Translations under genes and position numbers: made by a program
Notes under the pieces: model-generated
What the model was told of the DNA's origin: nothing
The model's input: only the letters and a program-made list of their open reading frames with translations
Databases searched by the model: none
Part shown: piece after piece, positions 28,087-37,400 of the stretch
Position numbering within the stretch: the first letter of the stretch is position 1
Layout: each line of letters begins with the position of its first letter
DNA from: Niallia circulans NBRC 13626
GTDB taxonomy: Bacteria > Bacillota > Bacilli > Bacillales > Cytobacillaceae
Direction of reading: 5' to 3'
Length of the DNA: 64,000 bases
Assembly (NCBI RefSeq): GCF_001591585.1
Contig: NZ_BCVE01000014.1
Location: 1-64,000 of the forward strand

Positions 28087-29763
28087 GTGACACAATTGAG
28101 AAGTAATATGATTAAGAAAGGATTCGACCGAGCTCCGCATAGAAGCTTACTGCGTGCAGCTGGTGTTAAAGAGGAGGATTTTGATAAACCGTTTATTGCA
28201 GTGGTCAATTCATATATTGATATTGTTCCAGGTCATGTCCACTTACAGGAATTTGGGAAAATTGTAAAAGATGCAATAAGAGAAGCGGGCGGCGTTCCCT
28301 TTGAAATGAACACAATTGGGGTAGATGATGGGATCGCAATGGGACATATTGGAATGCGCTATTCATTACCAAGCCGTGAAATTATTGCAGATTCTATTGA
28401 AACAGTAGTTGCAGCACACTGGTTTGACGGGATGGTTTGTATTCCTAACTGTGATAAAATCACACCTGGAATGATGATGGCTTCTTTACGCTTAAATATT
28501 CCTACTATTTTTGTAAGTGGGGGGCCGATGAAAGCTGGAGTTACTAGTGATGGCAGAAAGATCTCCTTATCATCTGTATTTGAAGGTGTAGGGGCTTACC
28601 AGTCAGGTAAAATCGATGAAAGTGGACTAAGAGAATTAGAACAATTTGGCTGTCCGACATGCGGTTCTTGTTCCGGCATGTTCACAGCAAATTCCATGAA
28701 TTGTTTGGCAGAAGCTTTAGGTCTTGCTTTACCTGGAAATGGGACAATTCTTGCTGTGGCACCAGAGAGAAAGGAATTTGTAAAGAAATCTGCGAAACAG
28801 TTGATGAATCTAATAAAAGAAGATATCAAACCGAGAGATATTGTTACAGAAAAGGCAATCGATAATGCGTTTGCTTTAGACATGGCATTAGGTGGATCCA
28901 CTAATACAGTGCTTCATACATTAGCATTGGCTCATGAAGCAGGTGTAGAGTATCCTCTTGAAAGAATCAATGAAGTAGCATCTAGAGTACCTCATTTATC
29001 GAAGCTTGCGCCTTCGTCTGATGTACATATTGAAGATCTGCACGAAGCAGGCGGTGTGTCAGCAGCGCTATACGAATTATCGAAAAAGGAAGGAGCTCTC
29101 CATTTAGATACGTTAACTGTTACAGGAAAAACACTTGGAGAAAATATCGCTGGATGTAAAGTGAAAGATTATCAAGTCATTCGACCAATTGATGATCCTC
29201 ATACTCAAACAGGTGGATTGGCAGTCCTATTTGGGAATTTAGCTCCTCAAGGTGCTATTATTAAAACAGGTGGAGTCCAAAATGGCATTCAACGACATGA
29301 GGGACCAGCTATTGTGTTTAATTCACAAGATGAAGTGCTGGAAGGATTAGTAAAAGGAAAAGTGAAGGAAGGACATGTTGTCATCATTCGCTATGAGGGA
29401 CCAAAAGGAGGACCTGGTATGCCGGAAATGCTGGCACCTACTTCCCAAATTGTTGGAATGGGTCTTGGTCCAAAAGTAGCACTGGTAACAGATGGGCGTT
29501 TTTCCGGGGCTTCTCGAGGTATTTCGATTGGTCATGCTTCTCCTGAGGCAGCCGAAGGAGGACCATTGGCATTTGTAAAAGATGGCGATCATATTGTAAT
29601 TGATATTGAAAATCGTACAATGGATGTTGTTGTTCCAGAGGAAGAATGGGAACAGAGAACAGCAGAATGGAAAGGTTTTGAGTCGAAAGTAAAAAGCGGC
29701 TACTTGGCACGTTATTCGAAGCTTGTGACATCTGCGAATACAGGAGCAGTATTAAAGTATTAA
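28087..29763 (+). CDS. ilvD: Dihydroxy-acid dehydratase
   Basis: Fe-S lyase of branched-chain amino acid synthesis: converts 2,3-dihydroxy-isovalerate and its methylvalerate homologue to the 2-keto acids. The 558 residues equal the usual family length. The cluster cysteines are in [12 protein letters not shown] and [20 protein letters not shown], and [12 protein letters not shown] and the [13 protein letters not shown] segment are at the C-terminus. The start is GTG after TTGGAGGG. It is monocistronic, away from ilvBHC-leu. Confidence 0.95.
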   Translation: MTQLRSNMIKKGFDRAPHRSLLRAAGVKEEDFDKPFIAVVNSYIDIVPGHVHLQEFGKIVKDAIREAGGVPFEMNTIGVDDGIAMGHIGMRYSLPSREIIADSIETVVAAHWFDGMVCIPNCDKITPGMMMASLRLNIPTIFVSGGPMKAGVTSDGRKISLSSVFEGVGAYQSGKIDESGLRELEQFGCPTCGSCSGMFTANSMNCLAEALGLALPGNGTILAVAPERKEFVKKSAKQLMNLIKEDIKPRDIVTEKAIDNAFALDMALGGSTNTVLHTLALAHEAGVEYPLERINEVASRVPHLSKLAPSSDVHIEDLHEAGGVSAALYELSKKEGALHLDTLTVTGKTLGENIAGCKVKDYQVIRPIDDPHTQTGGLAVLFGNLAPQGAIIKTGGVQNGIQRHEGPAIVFNSQDEVLEGLVKGKVKEGHVVIIRYEGPKGGPGMPEMLAPTSQIVGMGLGPKVALVTDGRFSGASRGISIGHASPEAAEGGPLAFVKDGDHIVIDIENRTMDVVVPEEEWEQRTAEWKGFESKVKSGYLARYSKLVTSANTGAVLKY

Positions 29764-29785
29764 TTTGAACTGCTCATTATAGAAT

Positions 29786-29832
29786 AAAAGCAGGCTGGAT
29801 TCACTTTCTTGTGTGAATCCAGCCTGCTTTTA
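29786..29832. terminator. Bidirectional terminator between ilvD and the AI-2E-family gene
   Basis: Perfect 19-bp stem AAAAGCAGGCTGGATTCAC with its complement and an 8-nt loop, T-rich on both strands. It is the strongest terminator in the window and serves both converging genes. Confidence 0.92.
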
Positions 29833-29854
29833 TTGAATAGAAATGAAGCGAGAA

Positions 29855-30886
29855 CTATTCTTTTACTAAGTTTGTTTTCCTTTTTGGATCCATACTTTGT
29901 ACTTGGAGGATATCTAAAAGAAACACAAACACAGGTATACCAATGATTAATCCCCATACTCCAAAGAAATGCTCTGAGAAGATAAGGACAATAAAGGTGA
30001 AAAATACAGGTAAATTTGTTTTCGAAGACATGAGCTTCGGGTTAAGAATATAAGCTTCGATTGCATGAATGATACAAATAAAAATAATCAAAATAATGAT
30101 ATAGGGGTATCCGCCAATGGTATATCCAATTGTTAATAAGGGAATGAGGGAAATAATAACCCCGGCAACTGGAATAAGACCAAGAACAAATACCATAAGA
30201 GATAATCCTAGTAATTGAGGAAAACTGAGTATCCATAATCCGATTGTCGTTAAAATGCAATTTACCAAAGCGATAATAACCTGTGCTTCTAATACTTTTC
30301 CGAAAGTTAACACAAACTTTTTGCCGAAAAACTCCATTTCGTTATAAAAAGGAGCTATTTTACTTGTGCGGAAGTTTTCTTTATATTTAATCAAACGCGG
30401 CTTCTCTAACAGGAAGAAGAAGCTTAAGATAATAGCTAGTATGAATTGTAAACTTAGGGAACTAATACTGGAAAAATATTTAACGATAATGCCCAGCCCT
30501 TGTTCCAAATAGCTGTTTATTTGTCTTTCTTGAATAATGGAAACAATATAATTTAAGACAGCATTATCATGGGGACGAGAGTAAAAATCCATTAGTTGTC
30601 TAACTAATGCTGTTATTTCTTCCACTAACATTGGCAAATATTTAATAAAGCTATAAGAAAGTAATCCGATGGTTATGAGATAGAGGATGCTAACTATAAC
30701 GTTTCGTTTTACGTGAATTCGCTTAGAGATAATTTTTTCCATACGATCCATTAAAAATGAAAGAATAAAGGTAAAAAGCATTAAATTAATCATACTCCTA
30801 AGTGTGTAGATACCCAGAATCATGAGAGCAAAGATGAAAAACCTTTTTACACTTTTACTTGTAAGAAAATTGATAATTGTTTCCAC
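29855..30886 (-). CDS. AI-2E family transporter (PerM/YtvI-type)
   Basis: A 343-residue membrane protein with about seven to eight hydrophobic segments and the AI-2E_transport domain: LGLIPVAGVIISLIPLL, followed by a C-terminal pore-like segment FGVWGLIIGIPVFVFLLDIL. Members include sodium-dependent or peptide-related exporters and the E. coli autoinducer exporter TqsA; the substrate cannot be told. The start is GTG at 30886, with AAGGGG upstream on the minus strand. It diverges from the MerR pseudogene. Confidence 0.82.
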   Translation of the reverse strand: METIINFLTSKSVKRFFIFALMILGIYTLRSMINLMLFTFILSFLMDRMEKIISKRIHVKRNVIVSILYLITIGLLSYSFIKYLPMLVEEITALVRQLMDFYSRPHDNAVLNYIVSIIQERQINSYLEQGLGIIVKYFSSISSLSLQFILAIILSFFFLLEKPRLIKYKENFRTSKIAPFYNEMEFFGKKFVLTFGKVLEAQVIIALVNCILTTIGLWILSFPQLLGLSLMVFVLGLIPVAGVIISLIPLLTIGYTIGGYPYIIILIIFICIIHAIEAYILNPKLMSSKTNLPVFFTFIVLIFSEHFFGVWGLIIGIPVFVFLLDILQVQSMDPKRKTNLVKE

Positions 30887-31035
30887 TCCATTTCCCCTTT
30901 TTGATATATTTTTTCTTGTCTATCTATCTACCTATATTCTAACCTAAATTGATTTTTAATCATATAAAAAAGCCGACATTTTTGAAAATTTAGCAAGATA
31001 AAAAGCGTGTGCAAAATATATTGGAAGTATTTTGC

Positions 31036-31065
31036 TTGAAACTTTTCTCCTTAGACTTATATAAT
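31036..31065 (+). promoter_or_regulatory. Sigma-A promoter of the MerR pseudogene
   Basis: TTGAAA (31036-31041), an 18-bp spacer and TATAAT (31060-31065). Spacers of 18-20 bp are normal for MerR-type promoters. The promoter looks intact although the gene behind it is broken. Confidence 0.65.
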
Positions 31066-31115
31066 TAATTAAGTATAACTAAAACGTTATGGTTAGGAGG
31101 AGAAGCGATGGGGCT

Positions 31116-31502
31116 GTGAAATTAAGAATTGGTGATTTAGCAAAAGCTACTGGTGTGGCAAAAAGAACCATTGATTATTATACAAACCTTGGCCTTCTTC
31201 AAGCAGAGCGTTCCCAAACTAATTATCGTTACTATGGTGAAGAACAAAATTGAATAAATAAAGCTATTGAAGAATACAAAAAGAGTAAGCTTACGCTGGA
31301 GGAAAAGAAGGAACGATTAAATAATCAACAAGTGCATTCCATAGGTATAGAGGAACTGAGAGCAAATAGGAAGAGTCTAAGTGATAAAATGCATCAGATG
31401 CTTACCTCTAGAGATGCACAGGTCCAACATAAAAATAGAGAAGTAAGAAATACTATTATCCATGAAAGCATTTCTTTATACAAGCACTGCTTCTTTTGCT
31501 AA
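31116..31502 (+). pseudogene. MerR-family regulator interrupted by an in-frame stop (CueR/YhdQ-like)
   Basis: Reading from GTG at 31116 gives the MerR winged helix LRIGDLAKATGVAKRTIDYYTNLGLL and NYRYYGEEQ, then TGA at 31251-31253, after which the same frame continues with EEYKKSKLTLEEKKERL, the normal MerR dimer region, to TAA at 31500. The AGGAGG site at 31095 is spaced for an ATG at 31108, which is out of frame by one base and stops after three codons, so a one-base loss near the start may be a second lesion. In B. subtilis the MerR gene yhdQ (cueR) is next to yhdP (mpfA), the same neighbour as here. Confidence 0.78.
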
Positions 31503-31554
31503 ATTAACTGTTTTGCATTTATTTATATATTCGGAAGTAGGAATGAATTTTAAC

Positions 31555-31644
31555 TAGTAGCAGCGTCTTTCCTTTTGTAATGTGAGAAAGGCATGCGGCT
31601 TTTATTAATCAGGAGGTGTAAGCCCCTTTACGGGCTACTTATTG
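31555..31644 (+). promoter_or_regulatory. Structured leader and hairpin-spaced ribosome binding site of the mpfA-like gene
   Basis: An AGGAGGTG site at 31611-31618 is 23 nt from the TTG start at 31642, too far for normal use. Between them is a 5-bp stem with a 6-nt loop, AGCCC-CTTTAC-GGGCT (31621-31636). If it folds, the site and start are about 7 nt apart. No other start codon lies in frame before the upstream stop at 31606. An imperfect hairpin (CTTTC/GAAAG core) precedes at about 31563-31600. Confidence 0.55.
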
Positions 31645-32946
31645 GAAATTTTTAATTTGATTTTATTCGTGATATTAATTGCATTTACTGCTTTTTTCGT
31701 GGCAACAGAGTTTGCGATCGTCAAAGTCAGGAGTTCAAGAATTGATCAGTTAGTTGCTGAAGGTAAAAAAGGAGCATTAGCAGCAAAAAAAGTTACGACA
31801 CATTTAGATGAATATTTATCAGCTTGTCAATTAGGGATAACTGTGACAGCCTTAGGTCTTGGTTGGATTGGAGAATCTACTTTCGCAGAAATTCTAGAGC
31901 CTCTATTTGTTCATTTATCGATCGGAACGGCGCTATCGCACTTGATTGCCTTCATTATTTCTTTTTTACTTGTAACTTTTTTGCATGTCGTTGTTGGAGA
32001 ATTAGCTCCGAAAACAGTAGCTATTCAAAAAGCAGAATTAATAACATTAACCTTTGCAACACCAATTATTTGGTTTTATCGTCTATTATACCCTTTTATT
32101 TGGTTGTTGAATGGCTCTGCAAGACTTTTGACAAGTATCTTTGGATTAAAGCCAGCGTCAGAACATGAACTTGCTCACTCGGAAGAAGAGTTAAGAATTT
32201 TAATGTCAGAAAGCTATAAAAGCGGTGAAATCAATAAAAACGAATTAGCATATGTAAATAATATTTTTGAGTTTGATGAACGAATTGCCAAAGAAATAAT
32301 GGTCCCAAGAACAGAAATGGTGACTATCAGTGTGGACAATACATTTGATGAAATAATGGCTATCTTAGAGGAAGAAAATTATACTCGCTACCCGTTAGTA
32401 AATGGGGATAAGGATAATGTGATCGGCTTAATTAATATTCGCGAATTTCTTACTGCAACTATTCAAAGCAGAGAAGCAATTCAATTAGAGGATTATATGA
32501 AACCAATTATCCGGGTAATTGAAACAGTTCCTATCCGCGAATTGCTGATTAAAATGCAAAAGGAACGTACACATATGGCGATTTTGCTTGATGAGTATGG
32601 TGGTACTTCAGGAATTGTTACAGCTGAAGATATTCTGGAAGAAATTGTTGGAGACATTAGAGATGAATTTGATGAGGACGAAATCTCTGACATTCGCAAA
32701 ATAAAGGATAATCATTATATTCTTAATGGCAAAGTATTGATTAGTGAAGTAAATGATCTTTTAGGAACTCACTTATCAGAAGATGAAGTAGATACAATAG
32801 GCGGATGGTTTTTGACTAATAATTTTGAAGCGGTTGAGGGAGATATATTAAAAGAGGAAGGATATATCTTCAAAATTAAAAATATTGAAGAACACCATAT
32901 ACATTTCATTGAAGTAATCAAAGATACAAGTGTAGTGGAAGCTTGA
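31642..32946 (+). CDS. mpfA: CNNM/CorC-family membrane protein (MpfA/YhdP-like)
   Basis: The 434 residues contain a DUF21/CNNM transmembrane domain (about 1-195; [19 protein letters not shown] and VVGELAPKT), a CBS pair (about 210-335; VPRTEMVTI and [25 protein letters not shown]) and a C-terminal CorC_HlyC domain (about 345-430). In B. subtilis YhdP (MpfA) protects against high Mg2+, probably as an efflux protein. Older annotation calls the family haemolysin-like. The TTG start is supported by homology of the first residues and the hairpin-spaced ribosome binding site described separately. Paralogues exist in Bacillus, so the exact symbol is tentative. Confidence 0.82.
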   Translation: MEIFNLILFVILIAFTAFFVATEFAIVKVRSSRIDQLVAEGKKGALAAKKVTTHLDEYLSACQLGITVTALGLGWIGESTFAEILEPLFVHLSIGTALSHLIAFIISFLLVTFLHVVVGELAPKTVAIQKAELITLTFATPIIWFYRLLYPFIWLLNGSARLLTSIFGLKPASEHELAHSEEELRILMSESYKSGEINKNELAYVNNIFEFDERIAKEIMVPRTEMVTISVDNTFDEIMAILEEENYTRYPLVNGDKDNVIGLINIREFLTATIQSREAIQLEDYMKPIIRVIETVPIRELLIKMQKERTHMAILLDEYGGTSGIVTAEDILEEIVGDIRDEFDEDEISDIRKIKDNHYILNGKVLISEVNDLLGTHLSEDEVDTIGGWFLTNNFEAVEGDILKEEGYIFKIKNIEEHHIHFIEVIKDTSVVEA

Positions 32947-32958
32947 TGAAAGACTTTT

Positions 32959-32986
32959 AAGAGAAGGGGAAACCCTTCTCTTTTTA
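32959..32986 (+). terminator. Intrinsic terminator of the mpfA-like gene
   Basis: Stem GAGAAGGG/CCCTTCTC with a tetraloop (GAAA) and T5. Confidence 0.88.
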
Positions 32987-33086
32987 TGTGTAGTTACGTA
33001 TAAATAGGAAGGGTGGTGGCATTTTATAAAGAGGAAATTAAAGCGAATGCTGATTTTATTGAATTTTACCAATTAAATTAATTTAA

Positions 33087-33110
33087 TTGTGTCAACATTG
33101 TGTCTGTCAA
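33087..33110 (+). promoter_or_regulatory. Candidate MtlR operator upstream of mtlA
   Basis: TTGTGTC occurs at 33087 and again at 33098, an 11-bp direct repeat, followed by TGTCAA. TGTGTCAA at 33088-33095 equals one half of the reported MtlR site (TGTGNCAA), but the matching inverted half is missing. It ends 18 bp before the -35, a normal place for an activator. Confidence 0.45.
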
Positions 33111-33128
33111 AAGTGTATTTACTTTGAA

Positions 33129-33157
33129 TTGAGAATAATCTGTAACCGCTTTATAAT
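33129..33157 (+). promoter_or_regulatory. mtlA promoter with a weak cre-like spacer
   Basis: TTGAGA (33129-33134), 17-bp spacer, TATAAT (33152-33157). Within it TGTAACCGCTTTAT (33141-33154) matches the CcpA cre consensus TGWAANCGNTNWCA at 12 of 14 positions, which would allow glucose repression by blocking RNA polymerase. Confidence 0.6.
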
Positions 33158-33187
33158 CAAACTGAAATATTAAGGGGGTTAAACAAA

Positions 33188-34624
33188 ATGTCAGACGAAA
33201 ATAAAAATGGTTTTCGTGTCAAAATACAGCGTTTTGGTAGTCATTTAAGTGGCATGATTATGCCTAATATAGGAGCATTTATCGCATGGGGGTTAATTAC
33301 CGCCTTATTCATTGAAACAGGATGGGCTCCTAACAAAGAGTTAGCAAAACTAGTAAGTCCAATGATTACGTATTTATTGCCATTATTAATTGGTTATACA
33401 GGCGGTAAGATGGTTTACGCAGAGCGCGGTGGTGTAGTTGGTGCAATTGCAACCATGGGTGTAATCGTCGGTGCAGATATTCCGATGTTCCTTGGTGCGA
33501 TGGTTATGGGTCCACTTGGTGGCTACTTAATCAAAAAAGTGGACGATTTATTTAGAGGAAAAATTAAAGCCGGATTTGAAATGTTAGTAAATAACTTCTC
33601 AGCTGGTATTTTGGGAGCGCTTATTGCCATTATTGGTTTTAAATATGTTGGTCCAATTGTAGCAGCATTAAGTAACTTCTTATCGAACGGTGTAGAATTA
33701 ATTGTTAATGCAAACCTCTTACCATTAGCAAGTATCTTTATTGAGCCTGCTAAAGTATTGTTCTTAAATAATGCCATCAACCAAGGTATTTTAGGTCCGA
33801 TTGGGGTAGAACAAGCGAAAGAGGTAGGAAAATCTATTCTATTCTTACTAGAATCAAACCCTGGTCCTGGGTTTGGGGTACTATTAGCTTATTGTATATT
33901 TGGAAGAGGTACATCAAGACAGACAGCACCTGGGGCAGCAATTATTCACTTCTTGGGTGGTATTCATGAAATTTACTTCCCATATATTTTAATGAAACCT
34001 GTAATGTTATTAGCTGTAATCGCTGGTGGTATGGGTGGAGTATTCACCTTTACACTATTTGATGCAGGTCTAGTAGCGACTCCATCCCCTGGTAGCATCA
34101 TTGCGTTAATGATGATGGCGCCAAAAGGACAACATTTAGGTGTTATCGCTGGTGTTGTGGTTGCAACGATTATTTCTTTCGTGATTGCAGCTATTATTTT
34201 GAAAACAAGTAAAGATAAAGAAGAAGATATTAATGCAGCAACAGAAAAAATGGAAGCATTAAAAGGGAAGAAAAGCTCGGTTGCAAGTGCAATTACTGAG
34301 ACTACAGCAACTCCTGATGCAGCTGAAACTTCAGAATTTGATTACAAATCAGTGAAGAAAGTAATCTTTGCTTGTGATGCTGGTATGGGATCTAGTGCGA
34401 TGGGTGCATCAATTATGCGTAATAAAGTGAAAAAAGCAGGAATTGAAGGAGTAGATGTAACAAATACTTCTATTGCAAACCTTCCAAGTGATGCGGATCT
34501 TGTTATTACCCATAAAGATCTAACAGATAGAGCAGTAGAAAAATTACCGACTGCACACCATGTTTCTGTTGAGAATTTCATGAACAGCCCTAAATATGAT
34601 GAGATCATTGAAAAATTAAAATAA
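33188..34624 (+). CDS. mtlA: PTS mannitol transporter subunit EIICB
   Basis: Mannitol permease of the phosphotransferase system, 478 residues. The EIIC domain (about 1-345) starts with RFGSHLSGMIMPNIGAFIAWG and contains the GGIHEIYFPY segment. The EIIB domain (about 383-478) begins KKVIFACDAGMGSSAMGAS, with phospho-accepting Cys396. There is no fused EIIA; that is encoded by mtlF. The ATG follows TAAGGGGG. A terminator after the gene separates it from mtlR, so mtlA probably has its own high-level transcript. Confidence 0.95.
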   Translation: MSDENKNGFRVKIQRFGSHLSGMIMPNIGAFIAWGLITALFIETGWAPNKELAKLVSPMITYLLPLLIGYTGGKMVYAERGGVVGAIATMGVIVGADIPMFLGAMVMGPLGGYLIKKVDDLFRGKIKAGFEMLVNNFSAGILGALIAIIGFKYVGPIVAALSNFLSNGVELIVNANLLPLASIFIEPAKVLFLNNAINQGILGPIGVEQAKEVGKSILFLLESNPGPGFGVLLAYCIFGRGTSRQTAPGAAIIHFLGGIHEIYFPYILMKPVMLLAVIAGGMGGVFTFTLFDAGLVATPSPGSIIALMMMAPKGQHLGVIAGVVVATIISFVIAAIILKTSKDKEEDINAATEKMEALKGKKSSVASAITETTATPDAAETSEFDYKSVKKVIFACDAGMGSSAMGASIMRNKVKKAGIEGVDVTNTSIANLPSDADLVITHKDLTDRAVEKLPTAHHVSVENFMNSPKYDEIIEKLK

Positions 34625-34634
34625 GAATTAGCAG

Positions 34635-34673
34635 AAATACCGGCCAACTTAGTAGATTGGCTGGTATTTTTTG
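34635..34673 (+). terminator. Intrinsic terminator of mtlA
   Basis: Stem AAATACCGGCCAA/TTGGCTGGTATTT (one G-T pair) with a 9-nt loop and T run. Confidence 0.88.
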
Positions 34674-34808
34674 TGTTTAACGCGGTTTATGTCTATTTAA
34701 TCTTTTTCCATGAAAAAGTACTTAAATTTCAGTATTTATAGATAAAAATAGGGAAGTATAAATTAGAAATGGCAACAATGAAATTGAAAAAAATATGTTT
34801 AATACTGT

Positions 34809-34838
34809 TTGAATAAGTGTGTATAACAGTTTTATAAT
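34809..34838 (+). promoter_or_regulatory. Putative mtlR promoter
   Basis: TTGAAT (34809-34814), 18-bp spacer, TATAAT (34833-34838). It is the only good match in the 200 bp before mtlR. Confidence 0.5.
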
Positions 34839-34870
34839 TAAATTATGTCAGGTGATTAAGGGGATAAGCT

Positions 34871-36949
34871 ATGATTATTTCCGCTCGAGAAAGAATTATT
34901 TTACAGATACTATTAGAAAATATAGAGGAAGAAATGACGATTAAGGGAATTGCTGAACATGTAAATGTTAGTGAACGAACGATACATCGTGATTTAAAGA
35001 ATGTCGAATCTATACTAAAAGATTTTCATCTTCAAATGAATAAAAAAGCTGGAGTCGGCGTGAAAATTGTAGGAAATCCTAATGATATTTATCAACTAAG
35101 GGTATCTATCTTAAAACAGGATTATATAGAATACACACCCGATGAACGGATAATCGTGGCTTTATGTACCTTATTAGATCATCAAGAACCGATTAAACTA
35201 TTTTCTTTAGCAAAAGAACTAGGAGTAACAACTGCCACGGTAAGCAATGATTTGGATAAGCTGGAACCGATTATAGCAAAGTATGATTTGCAATTAATGA
35301 GAAAAAGAGGTTATGGTATTGAATTAGTTGGAACAGAGGAAGATAAGAGAAAAGCGATTCGCAGTCTTATATCCGACCGATTTGATGTCCCAGAGTTTCT
35401 TAAAATGGTGAAGGAAAACATTCAAAAAAAGTCTAGCAATAAAATCGACTCAATTTCCGAACGGCTTTTAGGATTGGTACAAAAAGAAAAATTGCTGCGT
35501 ATTGAAAATATTATTGAAGATATCAACGAGCAATTACCTTATCCGCTGGCGGATAGTTCTTATGTTGGATTGGTCGTTCACATTGCTCTTGCTATGGAGA
35601 GAATCCAGCGAGGAGAAAATATTTCTTTTAAAGAAGATTATTTAGGGGAGCTGTCGCAAACAAAAGAATTTGATTTTGCGCGCCAAATCGTATCAAGACT
35701 AGAACGTACTTTTGATATTTCGATTCCTACAGAGGAAGTCGGTTATATTACGATGCATTTAAGGGGAGCAAAGGTACGTTATGACAATAAAGTCGGCATT
35801 GAAGATGAAAATGTTGAAGTAGCAATGCTAGTTAGGACATTAATTGCAAATGTCGAAAAATTACTGCATACAACATTGGCAGATGATTCTTTATTTCAAG
35901 GGTTATTAGCTCACCTTCAGCCTACATTATATCGTTTAGATCAGAAAATGAGTATTTCCAATCCCTTATTAGAAGATATTAAAGAGGATTATGCTGAGTT
36001 GTTTGAAGTGGTTCAGCAAGCTGTGGAAAAAACACTTGTTGACAGAGATGTACCAGAAGAAGAAATCGGCTATTTAGTTCTTCATTTTGGTTCTGCGTTA
36101 AATGATAGAAAAATAACAAAAAATATCAAGTTATTGATCATTTGTTCATCCGGAATTGGGACATCTAAAATGCTTGCAGCAAAAATTGTTAATCAAATTC
36201 CAAGCCTATCAGAAGTGAAAACAGCATCTGTATTCGAGTTAAAGAATATTTCCATCGATGATTATGATGCCATTCTTTCGACTATTCCATTAGAGGATAT
36301 CTCTAGAGATTATTTATTAGTAAATCCGATTTTAAATGATAAGGATTTGGAAGAAGTAAAAACCTATCTTCAAAAGAATATCGGTCATGTAATAAGGGAA
36401 GAAAAGGGAATAGAAGTTCCTAAACAAAAATGTATTGATTTCCAGACCTTTCTCCTTTTTTCAGAGCAAGCCCAGCTATTATCCTCTATTTTAAAGGAGC
36501 TGGATATTTGGGATGAGAGAGCAAGTTTAAGTGCAAGCTTAAACAAGGGATTAAGGATATTGAAACAACAAGGTTCTATTTCAAGCGTGGAAGAAGTATT
36601 TGCTGCTTTAGAAGCACGGGCTGAAATAGGGGGACTTGCTATTCCGGAAACCAATTTAGCTCTTTATCACACAAGTAATAATCAAATTGAAAAACCATCT
36701 TTCAATATCATAGACTTGCCCGAGATGGTGAGTTTGAGGGCAATGAATGGTGCTAATGAAATGGTGAAGCGGGTATTACTTTTGCTTGCGCCGTTAGATG
36801 CAAATCAAAATGTAATGGAAGTATTAAGTTTTTTAAGTGCCTCTATTATTGAATCGGAAAGAAGTATTCATGTATTCAGTAACGGCAAGAAAGAAGAACT
36901 ATTAAATTTTATTAGCAGCAGGTTTTTAAAACATCATTTGAGAAATTAA
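34871..36949 (+). CDS. mtlR: Mannitol operon activator MtlR (PRD/PTS-domain regulator)
   Basis: The 692-residue activator is built of two N-terminal helix-turn-helix regions (about 1-60 and 85-145; NVSERTIHRDLK and GVTTATVSNDLDKL), PRD1 (about 185-290) and PRD2 (about 300-405; EEVGYITMHLRG, EEEIGYLVLHFGSAL), an EIIB(Gat)-like domain with Cys425 in LIICSSGIGTSK, and an EIIA(Mtl)-like domain with His600 in LALYHTSNN. Phosphorylation by HPr and the mannitol EII proteins controls its activity in Bacillus and Geobacillus. The ATG follows TAAGGGG. The order mtlA-mtlR-mtlF-mtlD is as in Geobacillus stearothermophilus, unlike B. subtilis where mtlR is separate. Confidence 0.94.
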   Translation: MIISARERIILQILLENIEEEMTIKGIAEHVNVSERTIHRDLKNVESILKDFHLQMNKKAGVGVKIVGNPNDIYQLRVSILKQDYIEYTPDERIIVALCTLLDHQEPIKLFSLAKELGVTTATVSNDLDKLEPIIAKYDLQLMRKRGYGIELVGTEEDKRKAIRSLISDRFDVPEFLKMVKENIQKKSSNKIDSISERLLGLVQKEKLLRIENIIEDINEQLPYPLADSSYVGLVVHIALAMERIQRGENISFKEDYLGELSQTKEFDFARQIVSRLERTFDISIPTEEVGYITMHLRGAKVRYDNKVGIEDENVEVAMLVRTLIANVEKLLHTTLADDSLFQGLLAHLQPTLYRLDQKMSISNPLLEDIKEDYAELFEVVQQAVEKTLVDRDVPEEEIGYLVLHFGSALNDRKITKNIKLLIICSSGIGTSKMLAAKIVNQIPSLSEVKTASVFELKNISIDDYDAILSTIPLEDISRDYLLVNPILNDKDLEEVKTYLQKNIGHVIREEKGIEVPKQKCIDFQTFLLFSEQAQLLSSILKELDIWDERASLSASLNKGLRILKQQGSISSVEEVFAALEARAEIGGLAIPETNLALYHTSNNQIEKPSFNIIDLPEMVSLRAMNGANEMVKRVLLLLAPLDANQNVMEVLSFLSASIIESERSIHVFSNGKKEELLNFISSRFLKHHLRN

Positions 36950-36964
36950 TAGGAGGAATAAACA

Positions 36965-37396
36965 ATGAGTATTTTAAAAAAAGAGAACATTATTTTAAAC
37001 AGCAGTCTAGCAAGTAAAGAGGAAGCTATCAAAAAAGCAGGTCAAATTCTAGTGGAACAAGGCTATGTTTCAGAGGATTATGTCCCAGCTATGCTGCAAA
37101 GAGAAGAAATTTCATCAACTTATATGGGTAACTTCTTAGCTATTCCCCATGGTACAGATGAAGCAAAAACAGCAGTATTAAACTCTGGATTATCTGTTAT
37201 TCAAGCACCAAACGGCGTAGACTTTGGAGATGGCAATATTGTTAAATTAATCATTGGAATTGCTGGGAAGGATGGCGAACATTTAGAGCTGTTATCACAA
37301 ATTGCCATTGTATGTTCTGAAATGGAAAATGTCGAAAAATTAGTTGCTGCGAAATCAGAAGAGGAAATAATCCAAATTTTAAGCGAGGTAGAATAA
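36965..37396 (+). CDS. mtlF: PTS mannitol transporter subunit EIIA
   Basis: Cytoplasmic EIIA(Mtl), 143 residues, which takes phosphate from HPr and passes it to Cys396 of MtlA. The phospho-accepting histidine is His62 in LAIPHGTDEAK. Start ATG after TAGGAGGAA, 15 bp from mtlR. Length and motif match MtlF of Bacillus. Confidence 0.95.
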   Translation: MSILKKENIILNSSLASKEEAIKKAGQILVEQGYVSEDYVPAMLQREEISSTYMGNFLAIPHGTDEAKTAVLNSGLSVIQAPNGVDFGDGNIVKLIIGIAGKDGEHLELLSQIAIVCSEMENVEKLVAAKSEEEIIQILSEVE

Positions 37397-37400
37397 TACG

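Noticed and set aside
31540-31641. Manganese (yybP-ykoY) or M-box riboswitch before the mpfA-like gene
   Set aside because: The conserved GGGGAGUA and purine-rich loop elements are not present; only local hairpins are visible.
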